Assembly (NCBI RefSeq): GCF_000747525.1
Contig: NZ_CP009278.1
Coordinates: 2,232,001-2,296,000 of the forward strand
Length of the DNA: 64,000 bases
Direction: 5' to 3'
Origin: Sphingobacterium sp. ML3W
Lineage (GTDB): Bacteria; Bacteroidota; Bacteroidia; Sphingobacteriales; Sphingobacteriaceae
The notes under the pieces were generated by a model. That model saw only the letters and a program-made list of their open reading frames with translations. It ran no database searches and was not told the origin of the DNA. Of the stretch, positions 19,261 to 28,049 are shown one piece after another. Positions within the stretch are counted from its first letter, which is position 1. The number at the start of each line of letters is the position of its first letter. Position numbers and translations under genes: made by a program.

Positions 19261-20627
19261 ATATAGTTACACTTCCGTCCTAAATAAATTTTAGGCGCGT
19301 GTTTCCCTTGAAACAGTATCTATTTTTAGATAATTTCAATTTTGACCCTATTTTTTAGTCTGAGAATATCTGTAGCTGTCCATTTTTACCCTTAACTGGT
19401 GGCCTGATAAAAGGATCATCTATCCATTGCCATATATTTATTTTCACGAATATATTCATCCTGATAAACCCGACCAAGTTAGACAGATTCCAATCGTATT
19501 TAGCCTTCTTCTGAAGGTATTTGAGCAGTAATATTCCAATCAACGAAGTCCATATTTGGATCATGACCGCATTTTCAGAAGTACCCACAAAAGATGATAT
19601 TTTTAAGCGTTGCTTCAGATGCTTGAAGAAAATCTCGATCTGCCATCGCTGTTTATAAATGTTAGCTACTAGTGATGCCTTCCATTGGATATTATTTGTC
19701 AGAAAGTGGTACTGGTTGTCTGTGCTGCTGTCCCAAAAGTGAATCAAGCGTAATGGTTTAGAGTTGTATCTATCTGCTGATGGACCAGAAAGCTCAATGA
19801 TCTCATCTTTAATGATTCCCTTTTCAAGGAGTGCTTCACTCTGGTATGACTTGATAACGTTGTACTTCATGTTAGTTTTACTCCTGGTAACAAAATAACA
19901 ACCTCTGCTGTCCAAATCCCCGAGCCAGTTGTAATCCACATAACCTCTATCCACCACTACAACGCTTCCTTTGGAAAAACTATAGCTACCCGCACGCTGG
20001 CTTTCATGAACTTTCCCGTCTGTAATCTGCATGAAAACAGGAAGACATCCATCATAATCCAGCACAGTGTGCAGTTTTACAGCACCTTTGGTGCTTCTAA
20101 ATTTAGCCCAGTCAAATACAGATAAACATAAAGGGATGATACTGGCATCCATCAGATAAACCTTGCGCTTTAATTGCGTTAGATCTTTGCGCAAATGGGT
20201 ATCCTTTTGCCATAGCTTATCTAATAGCGAAAAGTACAGATCTTTAAAGAGTTCATGGGTGCGGTGCTTGTTGATATAGGAAATATTGGACTTGCTGGGT
20301 GCTCTACCAACACCTAAATGGTTCAAATTACCAGTCGTACTACGTAAGCCATTACTGATATCACGAACTGAATCTGCAGAAGAAAAATGGCAAAACAACA
20401 TGCTAGCAAGATGCGTCCAGCTGTTGATCCCTTTACAATGTTTGTCACTCTTGTGCTTAGCAACCAAAACCTTGAATAATTCGCGGTCGATAAGTGATAA
20501 AATCTGACTAAAAACGTTTAAATTTACCATGGCGGTGTGTTAAAATTTGACGATTTAAATATAGCAACTTTGCTATAGCAAAACACCGCCACTTTTTTCA
20601 ACGTTTAGGACGCTACTGATATAGTTA
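19261..20627 (-). mobile_element. IS4-type insertion sequence, copy C, with its 9-bp target duplication
   Basis: The element proper is 19270-20618 (1349 bp). It is flanked by a perfect 9-bp direct repeat ATATAGTTA (19261-19269 and 20619-20627). This fixes the element ends and shows that this IS type makes 9-bp duplications. It is the only copy of the four that is still a simple insertion. It landed 62 bp upstream of the helicase-nuclease gene. Confidence 0.96.
19355..20530 (-). CDS. IS4-family transposase, copy C
   Basis: The translation is identical to copies A and B, with an intact DDE triad. Transcription runs away from the helicase-nuclease gene, so any effect on that gene would need an outward promoter at the element's 5' end; none is obvious. 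Confidence 0.95.
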   Translation of the reverse strand: MVNLNVFSQILSLIDRELFKVLVAKHKSDKHCKGINSWTHLASMLFCHFSSADSVRDISNGLRSTTGNLNHLGVGRAPSKSNISYINKHRTHELFKDLYFSLLDKLWQKDTHLRKDLTQLKRKVYLMDASIIPLCLSVFDWAKFRSTKGAVKLHTVLDYDGCLPVFMQITDGKVHESQRAGSYSFSKGSVVVVDRGYVDYNWLGDLDSRGCYFVTRSKTNMKYNVIKSYQSEALLEKGIIKDEIIELSGPSADRYNSKPLRLIHFWDSSTDNQYHFLTNNIQWKASLVANIYKQRWQIEIFFKHLKQRLKISSFVGTSENAVMIQIWTSLIGILLLKYLQKKAKYDWNLSNLVGFIRMNIFVKINIWQWIDDPFIRPPVKGKNGQLQIFSD

Positions 20628-20680
20628 TTATTAATTTAATGTTGCTTAAAAAATTTACAACCAATTATTAAACATTTAAA

Positions 20681-23203
20681 ATGAATATTTTTAAAAAGAA
20701 ATTAGAGAGCAAAAGCAAGCCGTCGTTGCCAATTGATCCCATCGATTTATATCAGTCCTTGTACCATAAGGAAGGTTATGCATATTTGCGTGGTATCCAA
20801 GAGGAAGTTCTTAAATCTTGGCATCTTCGACGAAACGATAAGGAGGTTTTATGCAAAATGAACACTGGTTCAGGCAAGACTTTAGTCAGTTTGTTGATGC
20901 TATATTCTAAATTAGTAGAGGGGGTAGGGACTGTAGTATATACTTGTCCTGATAAATATCTGCTAGAACAGGCTAAAAAGCAAGCTAATCTATATGGCAT
21001 TCCTGTGTGTGAAATAGAGTCTGGAAATCAATTTCCTGCTGATTTTCTTAATTGTAAAAGCATATTACTTTGTAATTTTCATAAGATATTTAATGCTAAA
21101 TCTATATTCACACGAGATAATATAGAAATAGGAGCAATAGTTATTGATGATGCACATACATGCGTGGATATAGCGCGACAAAATACAACATTAAATATAT
21201 CAAGTACTCATACAATATTTGATAGATTAATTCTGTTATTTCAAGATGAATTAAAAAGGCAGGCCCCTGGTTCATATAGAAGTTTATTAGATGGAGATCC
21301 ATATGCAAAAATACTAAAGGTACCATACTGGTCTTGGCTGGATAGAAAGGATGAAATTTTGGATATTCTTAGTGAATTTTCTGATGATGATGAGCTGAAG
21401 TTTAAATGGCAAATGATTTGCGATACTTTAGATACATACGATTGTTATATAGGGCCAAAGGGAATTCAAATATCACCTTCAATAGTTCCATATGAAAGCA
21501 TAAGGTCATTTTCTGAAGCAAAATTTAAGTATATTCTATCTGCTACTTTTGAGGATCAAGTTGATTTAATAAAAGATTTTGGAATAGCAGAAACTAGTGT
21601 TTTAAACGCAATTATACCAAGAAATAGGAAAGATGAAGGTCAGAGACTAATTTTAGCTCCTAAACGTTTTGACCCCAAAATAGAGGATAGTGATTTGAGA
21701 GTGTTAGTTAAGGAGTTTGCAGAAAATGAAATTAATGTTGTTGTATTAGTACCTTCAGAGGATAAGGCAAAAGTTTGGTATAAACTTGGGGCACAAAATC
21801 TTAATAGTGATGGCAATATTTCTGATAATATTGATAAATTAAAATATTCAAAGGGAGGATTATATATTCTTGTTAATAGATATGATGGCGTTGATTTACA
21901 CGGTGATATGTGTCGATTGTTGATTATGGATGGCTATCCAAGATTCACTTCATATAATGACCTATACAAAGAAATCAGAGTAGACACCATACAAGCCTCA
22001 TTAAAATCACAAATCATCGAACAGGGTTTGGGAAGAGCAGTTAGGTCTGGTAGTGACTATTGTGCAGTTATCTTAATGGGAAATGATCTAGTGCAATTTT
22101 TAGGAAATAAGTTTAATTATGGATATTTTTCACCCGTAACAAGGAAACAAATAGAAAGTGGCCTTACTATTCTAGATGATGTAGAGGATAAAACAGATTC
22201 TTTAAATACAATAAAAGAAACTATTTCATTTTGCCTAAAACAAGACGAAAATTGGAGAGAATTTCATAAAACAATCTTGGATGAAGTTCAAGATGATGAA
22301 TTAGGTGAAAATAAGAAAAAGGATTTACATATCGCTCAAATAGAAAAAGAAGCCTTAAATGAATTCAAACTTCGTAGATACAATAATTCTTGTGATATAA
22401 TTGCGGTTAAAATTATAAATAATAAGGATTTAGATTTAAACCTAAAGCATAAAGCATGGTATTATGAATATGCTGGAAAAATGATATATCAACTCGATAA
22501 AGTTAAAGCCAATGATCTGCAAATTAAATCAACTATGGCGCCTCATATGCTTACACCTAGAAATGGTGAAAATTATAGTAGACTTAATAAAAATGAAGGA
22601 CAGTCCTCAATGATCCTAAATTACATAAACCAATTTAATAAATCACAAGATCTGAAAATTCATCTTCATAATATTATTGATGATTTAACTTTTAGCCAAG
22701 ATGTTAAGGCTTCAAAATTCGAAACGGCTCTTAAATTAACAGGAAAACTCCTAGGATTTGATGCTCATCAGCCTGAAAATGAATTTGGTAATGGCCCAGA
22801 TGTGTTGTGGATTATGAGTGAGAATCACTATCTAATTCTCGAAGCTAAATCAATGGCAATTCATAAAGAAATAACAAGAGATAATATTGGTCAATTATTA
22901 CAATCAGGTGAGTGGTTTAAAAAGCATTATGGAAATACGACACATCATACGTTAGTCACTTTGCAAGCACCCGATACTAAAGGATGGAATGTTAACCCTA
23001 GTGAAAATACAAGAGTCATTGATAATGAAGCATTGTTAAACTTAAAAAAGGATATTGAACAGTTTTATAATGCAATCATTTCTAAGGGAATTGGAGCAAT
23101 AAATAAAGAGGAAATTGGGAGATTAATTAATGCACACCGTTTATCGGCAGACAATATTAGGAACAATTATTTGAAAGCTATAAAGGTAAATCAAAAAAAA
23201 TAA
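20681..23203 (+). CDS. SF2 helicase with C-terminal PD-(D/E)xK-type nuclease domain
   Basis: 840 aa. Helicase motifs are Walker A MNTGSGKT (about 60-67), motif II VIDDAH (a DDAH variant of DEAH, Asp156-His159), a LSATF motif III-like segment and motif VI QGLGRAVR (448-455). The C-terminal part contains GPD (Asp707), about 14 residues, then LEAK (Glu721, Lys723), the spacing of PD-(D/E)xK nucleases. The architecture fits a defence effector that translocates on and cuts nucleic acid. It stands alone, next to IS debris and 2 kb upstream of a type I restriction operon. No methyltransferase is paired with it. The antiviral role is inference. Confidence 0.8.
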   Translation: MNIFKKKLESKSKPSLPIDPIDLYQSLYHKEGYAYLRGIQEEVLKSWHLRRNDKEVLCKMNTGSGKTLVSLLMLYSKLVEGVGTVVYTCPDKYLLEQAKKQANLYGIPVCEIESGNQFPADFLNCKSILLCNFHKIFNAKSIFTRDNIEIGAIVIDDAHTCVDIARQNTTLNISSTHTIFDRLILLFQDELKRQAPGSYRSLLDGDPYAKILKVPYWSWLDRKDEILDILSEFSDDDELKFKWQMICDTLDTYDCYIGPKGIQISPSIVPYESIRSFSEAKFKYILSATFEDQVDLIKDFGIAETSVLNAIIPRNRKDEGQRLILAPKRFDPKIEDSDLRVLVKEFAENEINVVVLVPSEDKAKVWYKLGAQNLNSDGNISDNIDKLKYSKGGLYILVNRYDGVDLHGDMCRLLIMDGYPRFTSYNDLYKEIRVDTIQASLKSQIIEQGLGRAVRSGSDYCAVILMGNDLVQFLGNKFNYGYFSPVTRKQIESGLTILDDVEDKTDSLNTIKETISFCLKQDENWREFHKTILDEVQDDELGENKKKDLHIAQIEKEALNEFKLRRYNNSCDIIAVKIINNKDLDLNLKHKAWYYEYAGKMIYQLDKVKANDLQIKSTMAPHMLTPRNGENYSRLNKNEGQSSMILNYINQFNKSQDLKIHLHNIIDDLTFSQDVKASKFETALKLTGKLLGFDAHQPENEFGNGPDVLWIMSENHYLILEAKSMAIHKEITRDNIGQLLQSGEWFKKHYGNTTHHTLVTLQAPDTKGWNVNPSENTRVIDNEALLNLKKDIEQFYNAIISKGIGAINKEEIGRLINAHRLSADNIRNNYLKAIKVNQKK

Positions 23204-23402
23204 TACTTTCAATCTACTCTAAGATTAAAAATAGTTAATAAAAGAGGGTGTCATTAATGAAGTGCACCCCAAAAGTTGGATTAAAATAGAAATACAATCA
23301 ATAATTTGGAGTTGAAGTGATCGGTTTTTTGTGAATTGACATTAATTAGCGAAGGTGTAAATTTAACTGTCGAACATTTGAATAGAATAACTAAATTTAA
23401 AT
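23204..23402. other. intergenic with IS-end-like sequence and IS110 left region
   Basis: GAAGTGCACCCCAAAAGTTGG (near 23260-23280) resembles terminal sequences of IS3/IS150-type elements in this phylum, but no second end was found. From about 23290 the DNA is probably the non-coding left part of the IS110 element. TAAATTTAA at 23358-23366 and 23392-23400 can pair as a weak 5' stem ahead of the two-loop RNA. Confidence 0.35.
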
Positions 23403-23542
23403 AAGCGCATGGAGCAAGACCGATGAACTGTTGGTAGAAAATACCGTGTGACACGTTTTGTCCCCATGCGCTTTAACATCTCAAAACTGGATAGTTCGGT
23501 AGGCAAAAAGCCTGTGTATACGACGATAGTATCTGAGGTGTT
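23403..23542 (+). ncRNA. candidate IS110 bridge RNA (two-loop structure)
   Basis: Two successive structures of the same design precede the transposase. First: AAGCGCATGG (23403-23412) pairs perfectly with CCATGCGCTT (23464-23473) around a large internal loop capped by GGTA-GAAAA-TACC. Second: AACATCTCA (23475-23483) pairs with TGAGGTGTT (23534-23542, one G-U) around another large internal loop capped by AGGC-AAAAA-GCCT. Target-binding and donor-binding loops arranged this way, in the non-coding left end just upstream of the recombinase, are the known architecture of IS110-group bridge RNAs such as that of IS621. Guide pairing cannot be tested here because the right end of the element is lost. 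Confidence 0.68.
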
Positions 23543-23568
23543 GATTTGTTTTATCTAATCATAAGGTT

Positions 23569-24018
23569 ATGAAATTTATTGGAATTGACATTGCAAAAAA
23601 CCCATTCGTTGTTGCCTACCCTGGATTAACTGGATTCAAAACAACAGAATTCACCAATGATGCAAAAGGTGTCAAAAAATTTATTTCCTCTTTCTCCCAT
23701 TCGGAATACCATTGCGTAATGGAGGCCACTGGGAACTACAGCACTCTTCTTCTTTACATGCTTTGCAACAAGGAAGTCGCCACCAGTTTGATCAATCCTA
23801 AACAAACCAAGCATTTTGCAAGAATGATGATGGCTACTATTAAGACCGATCAGGTGGATGCAAAGTTGATTGCGTTGTATGGAGAAAATATGAAACCTGA
23901 AATTTACAAAATACCTTCAGAAGAGATTATTGTCCTAAAGCAAAAAAGGGTTGTGCTGAGACAATTAAAGAAGCAATTGATTGCATTGAAAGTAACCGCC
24001 CGGTTTAGCGCATCTTGA
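23569..24018 (+). pseudogene. IS110-family transposase, N-terminal fragment
   Basis: The N-terminal RuvC-like DEDD domain is clear: Asp7 (GIDIAK), Glu52 (MEATGNY), Asp94 and Asp97 (KTDQVDAK). Homology stops at about residue 141, where the IS66 terminal sequence begins (23992); the last nine residues are read from IS66 DNA. The C-terminal domain with the catalytic Ser is missing and is not found beyond the IS66 remnant. The element is dead unless complemented. Confidence 0.88.
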
Positions 24019-24069
24019 CAAATCTTCTATATCTTTTATTTTTGCTGTCATATCACAATCACAAAGAAT

Positions 24070-24435
24070 ATGGAACAAAAAAGAAGACATTCATCACGCC
24101 AGTTGGTTCATCGTAATCCATCAGAGATCTACGGTATATTGCAGGATTTTGAGGAGCAAAAGGGTAAGATGACTACCAGTGAATTTTGTAACAGCCGCGG
24201 TGTGGCCTCAGGCAGCTTTTATGCTTGGCGTAAAGATTAAGCGCAGCATGGTAAATATTCTAAAAGTTTAAAGTTCGTAGAAATCAAGCCAGTAGAGCCC
24301 GCATTGATAAACAATGCTGAAGCTGTCCAGCAGCCGGTATCCTCCATTTTTGCAAGCGTACGTTTAGGCGGTTTTGAATTGGATATCCATAGGCAGGTTG
24401 ATGCAGAGTATTTACGTAGATTACTCATCGGATAA
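24070..24435 (+). pseudogene. IS66 tnpA-like gene with internal stop
   Basis: Reads MEQKRRHSSRQLVHR ... EFCNSRGVASGSFYAWRKD, then TAA at 24238, then continues in the same frame (AQHGKYSKSLKFVEIKP ... EYLRRLLIG) to a TAA at 24433. The helix-turn-helix of IS66 OrfA (ASGSFYAWRK) is present. A CAA-to-TAA change would explain the break. Confidence 0.7.
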
Positions 24436-24879
24436 GCCAAGCATATACCTATTTGGAGAGACTTTGGCACATGGTTAACAGAAAATATCGTGCACTTAAA
24501 TAAAAAAAGTGCCATTTACAGAGTCTTTGCTTATACAATGGCTCGGTTCAACCGTTTTGCCGTATATTTGAACTGCCAGAAATTGAATATTGACAATAAT
24601 CCCATTGAGTCATCTATCAGAGGAATTGCATTAGGTCGTAAGAATTTTTTGTTCTGTGGGTCACATCAGGCTGCACAGCGTAGCGCCATGTTGTACTCTT
24701 TTATCGCCACATGCAAACTGCACCAGATAAACTTAATGGATTGGCTCACCGATATCATCGGTCGTATCTCCAATACTACCCAAAATCAGTTAAACCAATT
24801 GTTACCACATAATTGGATGAAATATCAAAAAATTCAAGAAATAAATCCGTTTAGAGAAATAATCGAAATCGGAGCTTAA
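24436..24879 (+). pseudogene. IS66 tnpC transposase, C-terminal fragment
   Basis: Typical IS66 TnpC end: AIYRVFAYTMARFNRFAVYL, then IDNNPIESSIRGIALGRKNF and LFCGSHQAAQRSAMLYSFIA. The Glu of the DDE triad is present in NNPIE, but the two Asp residues are in the deleted part. It is in the same frame as the upstream tnpA piece, separated only by the tnpA stop. Confidence 0.85.
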
Positions 24880-24943
24880 GTTGTATTAAACAGAGTATTC
24901 ACTCACTCGAAGGCATTAAGCATGCGGTAAAGCGGAGAATTAC

Positions 24944-25063
24944 GATTTTTCAAAGCAAATAGAAAATGTTAAAGAGCTTATTTCAAGAAGTTTTTTGGAA
25001 GATGATTATAAAGTGGGTTATCTTCAAATATTTGAAAACAAGCTTAAGCTAATAGGAATTTAA
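24944..25063 (+). pseudogene. C-terminal remnant of an unknown protein
   Basis: Right after the IS66 end, a frame reads DFSKQIENVKELISRSF then LEDDYKVGYLQIFENKLKLI and stops. It looks coding (helical, charged) but does not match the C-terminus of IS110 transposases. It may be the tail of a gene lost by deletion. Confidence 0.4.
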
Positions 25064-25143
25064 TTTTTGAACATTTATAATTATTACTCATTACGGTTTC
25101 TCTTATGTTTTTTAAGGTTTTTCTAAGTATATTTAAACACGAT

Positions 25144-25175
25144 ATTCAATATAGTAATCGACGATAATATTGAAT
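25144..25175 (+). promoter_or_regulatory. palindrome in the hsd operon leader
   Basis: ATTCAATAT (25144-25152) and ATATTGAAT (25167-25175) form a perfect 9-bp inverted repeat ending 28 bp before the hsdM start. It could be an operator or a leader hairpin; it is the only clear symmetric element upstream of the operon. Confidence 0.45.
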
Positions 25176-25203
25176 TATATTAACCTACAGTATCATATTA
25201 AAA

Positions 25204-26763
25204 ATGGCTAAAAAAGTCCAAACAAAAAGTACCGAAGAAATCCTATGGGATTCAGCAAATAAATTAAGAGGTTCTGTAGAACCTTCCGAATATAAGCACA
25301 TAGTATTAAGTTTAATCTTCTTGAAATTTGCCAACGATAAATTCTTAAAACGCAGAGAACAACTGATTGCAGAAAACAAAGAAGCCTTCTTAGAAATTCC
25401 AGAGTTCTATCAGGCAGAAAACGTTTTCTATTTACCTGAGGAATCTCGTTGGACGTACATTATCGAAAATGCGAAACAAGAAGACATTACTCTAAAAGTA
25501 GATTCTGCTTTAAAAACCATTGAACGTACCAATAAATCTTTGGAAGGCGCATTGCCTGACAATTATTTTTCTCGTTTGGGACTGGATCAGTCTAAGTTCT
25601 CCGCTTTGTTGGATACGATTAACAATATCGACACCCTGAAAGACGAATCACAGGATATTGTGGGGCGTGTGTACGAATATTTCTTGAGCAAGTTTGCCAT
25701 TGCCGAAGGGAAAGGAAAAGGAGAATTCTACACGCCGAAAAGCATCGTAAACTTAATTGCGGAAATGATTGAACCTTACAAAGGGAAAATCTATGACCCT
25801 TCTTGTGGTTCAGGTGGTATGTTTGTGCAATCGTTGAAGTTTATTGAAAAACATCAAGGAAACAAAAAAGACATTTCCATTTACGGACAAGAATTGACCA
25901 ATACCACGTTTAAACTGGCAAAGATGAACCTGGCTATTCGTGGAATTTCTGCCAATTTAGGAAACAAAGCGGCTGATACTTTTGGCGACGATCAACATAA
26001 AGATCTGAAAGCGGATTACATTATGGCAAATCCACCGTTTAATTTAAAAGATTGGCGTGCGGAGAACGAATTAACCGACGATCCACGTTGGGCAGGTTAC
26101 GAAGTTCCTCCAAAATCGAATGCGAATTATGCATGGATTTTGACAATGATTTCCAAGCTATCTCAAAATGGTGTTGCCGGATTTATTTTGGCAAATGGAG
26201 CATTGAGCGGTGGTGGCGAAGAATATAAAATTCGTAAGCAGATTATTGAAAACGATTTGGTAGAAGCAATAGTTATTTTGCCAAGAGCCATGTTTTACTC
26301 TACAGATATTTCGGTGACGCTTTGGATTCTGAACCGCAATAAAAACGAAAGAACCTTTGAAGTAAACGATGGTGTTAAAAAGTACCGAAACCGAAAATGC
26401 GAAGTTTTGTTTATGGATCTGCGTCAGAAAGGGGAACCGTTTGAAAAGAAGTTTATCCAGTTTGACGATGAAGAGATTACAACGATCGCTGCTCATTATC
26501 ACAATTGGCAACAGAATAATTGGGAAGAAACTTATCAAAACGTTCCTGAATATTCTTACAGCGCTAGTTTAGATGAAATCCGTAAAAAAGATTATTCGTT
26601 AGTACCGAGTAAATATATCGAATTTGTAAACCGTGATGAAAATCTGGATTATGATGAGCAAATGCAAAGTTTGCAGACTGATTTGAAAGATTTGTTTAAG
26701 CAGGAAAGCCAGTTGAAAAAAGAAGTTTCCGATGTTTTTAAAACCTTGGGTTATGAGTTATAA
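25204..26763 (+). CDS. hsdM: type I restriction-modification methyltransferase subunit
   Basis: 519-aa N6-adenine DNA methyltransferase. The N-terminal HsdM helical domain (TEEILWDSANKLRGSVEPSE) is followed by AdoMet motif I DPSCGSGGMF (198-207) and catalytic motif IV NPPF (276-279). It works with HsdS to methylate the recognition site and is required in the restriction complex. It is the first gene of the operon and overlaps hsdS by 11 bp. Length and motifs are complete. Base composition is visibly less AT-rich than the two genes later inserted before hsdR. Confidence 0.96.
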   Translation: MAKKVQTKSTEEILWDSANKLRGSVEPSEYKHIVLSLIFLKFANDKFLKRREQLIAENKEAFLEIPEFYQAENVFYLPEESRWTYIIENAKQEDITLKVDSALKTIERTNKSLEGALPDNYFSRLGLDQSKFSALLDTINNIDTLKDESQDIVGRVYEYFLSKFAIAEGKGKGEFYTPKSIVNLIAEMIEPYKGKIYDPSCGSGGMFVQSLKFIEKHQGNKKDISIYGQELTNTTFKLAKMNLAIRGISANLGNKAADTFGDDQHKDLKADYIMANPPFNLKDWRAENELTDDPRWAGYEVPPKSNANYAWILTMISKLSQNGVAGFILANGALSGGGEEYKIRKQIIENDLVEAIVILPRAMFYSTDISVTLWILNRNKNERTFEVNDGVKKYRNRKCEVLFMDLRQKGEPFEKKFIQFDDEEITTIAAHYHNWQQNNWEETYQNVPEYSYSASLDEIRKKDYSLVPSKYIEFVNRDENLDYDEQMQSLQTDLKDLFKQESQLKKEVSDVFKTLGYEL

Positions 26764-28012
26764 AATTCTTGGAGATTATATTCAGCAGGTTAATTTCAGA
26801 AATAAAGATTTAGAAGTTGAAACTTTATTAGGCGTTAGTAATACGAAGAAAATGATTCCATCTATTGCAAATACGATTGGAACAGATATGTCAACTTATA
26901 AAATAATTGAAAAACGACAATTTGCTTACGGAACAATAACCTCAAGAAACGGAGATCGATTATCCGTTGCTATCTCGGATAAGCACGAAAAAGCTTTAGT
27001 TTCTCAGATTTATATTGTTTTTGAAGTAATTGACGATACTAAATTATTACCGGAATATCTGATGATGTGGTTTTCCCGTCCCGAATTTGACCGATATGCT
27101 CGTTTTCATTCACACGGAAGTACTCGAGAAGCGTTTGACTGGGCTGATATGTGTGAAGTTGAATTGCCAGTTCCTTTCATCGAAGAACAGCAACAAATTG
27201 TTGCACAATACCAAAGCATAACGAAAAAAATAAAAGTCAACGAGCAGATTTGTGAAAAGTTGGAAGCTACTGCGCAGGCTTTGTATAAACATTGGTTTGT
27301 AGATTTTGAATTTCCTGCTGTCACATCGAGCGGAGTCGAGATGCCGTATAAATCTTCCGGCGGTAAAATGGTTTGGAATGAAGAGCTTGGGAAGGAAATT
27401 CCGGAGGGCTGGGAAGTGAAGAATTTAGGCGAAATATGTGAAAAAATAGCTAGTGGTTCAACACCTTCCGGAGGAAAAGAAAACTATAAAAGAGAAGGGA
27501 TTTCTTTAGTAAGAAGTATGAATGTGTATGATTTGGATTTTATTTATGACGATTTGGCATTTATTGATGAAACACAAGCAAAAAAACTTGCAAATGTTAT
27601 TATAAAAGAAAATGATGTGTTAATTAATATTACAGGAGTATCTGTTGCGAGGTGTACTATAGTACCTTCAGATATTTTACCCGCTCGAGTTAATCAACAC
27701 GTAATGATTATTAGGTCTAAAGAAAATTTTAGGTTAAACTATTACATGCTATTTAATTTAGTTAGTCATGAGTCAAAGAATCAATTGTTAGGAGTTAGTC
27801 AGTCTGGCTCTACAAGGGAAGCAATAACAAAATCTGATATTGAAGGTTTTTTAATTTTGTTACCAGATTTAAAATTAATTGATTTATTTAATTCAACTGT
27901 GAAAATTACTATTGAATTTATAAATAAAATTAGAAACCAAAACCAAAAACTCACTCAACTGCAATCATTGTTGTTGGCGCGGTTGGCGGTTGGGGAGGAA
28001 GTGAGTGCTTAA
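26753..28012 (+). CDS. hsdS: type I restriction-modification specificity subunit
   Basis: The start at 26753 (MSYKILGDYIQQ) overlaps the end of hsdM by 11 bp; an ATG at 26732 would add seven residues. Two target-recognition domains are separated by the conserved spacer (KLEATAQALYKHWFVDFEFP, about 168-187), and the C-terminal spacer is NQKLTQLQSLLLARLAVGEE. The second TRD (nt 27420-27930) is more AT-rich than the rest, as if exchanged. No inverted partial hsdS copies were seen nearby, so phase-variable shuffling is not indicated. Confidence 0.93.
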   Translation: MSYKILGDYIQQVNFRNKDLEVETLLGVSNTKKMIPSIANTIGTDMSTYKIIEKRQFAYGTITSRNGDRLSVAISDKHEKALVSQIYIVFEVIDDTKLLPEYLMMWFSRPEFDRYARFHSHGSTREAFDWADMCEVELPVPFIEEQQQIVAQYQSITKKIKVNEQICEKLEATAQALYKHWFVDFEFPAVTSSGVEMPYKSSGGKMVWNEELGKEIPEGWEVKNLGEICEKIASGSTPSGGKENYKREGISLVRSMNVYDLDFIYDDLAFIDETQAKKLANVIIKENDVLINITGVSVARCTIVPSDILPARVNQHVMIIRSKENFRLNYYMLFNLVSHESKNQLLGVSQSGSTREAITKSDIEGFLILLPDLKLIDLFNSTVKITIEFINKIRNQNQKLTQLQSLLLARLAVGEEVSA

Positions 28013-28049
28013 ATAAAAAACTAAAACATATAACTATAAAAAACTACAT

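Larger units (their letters stand above)
23992..24943 (+). mobile_element. internally deleted IS66-family element inside the IS110 element
   Basis: The left end starts GTAACCGCCCGGTTTAGCG and the right end, read inward, starts GTAATTCTCCGCTTTACCG; about 19 of 27 positions match, typical of imperfect IS66 ends beginning GTAA. Only the first ORF and the last quarter of tnpC remain; tnpB and most of tnpC are deleted. No 8-bp duplication is seen, and IS110 sequence does not resume on the right, so deletions followed insertion. Confidence 0.65.

Noticed and set aside
26753..28012. Phase-variable hsdS shufflon
   Set aside because: No additional partial hsdS copies, inverted repeats or recombinase gene were found around the operon.
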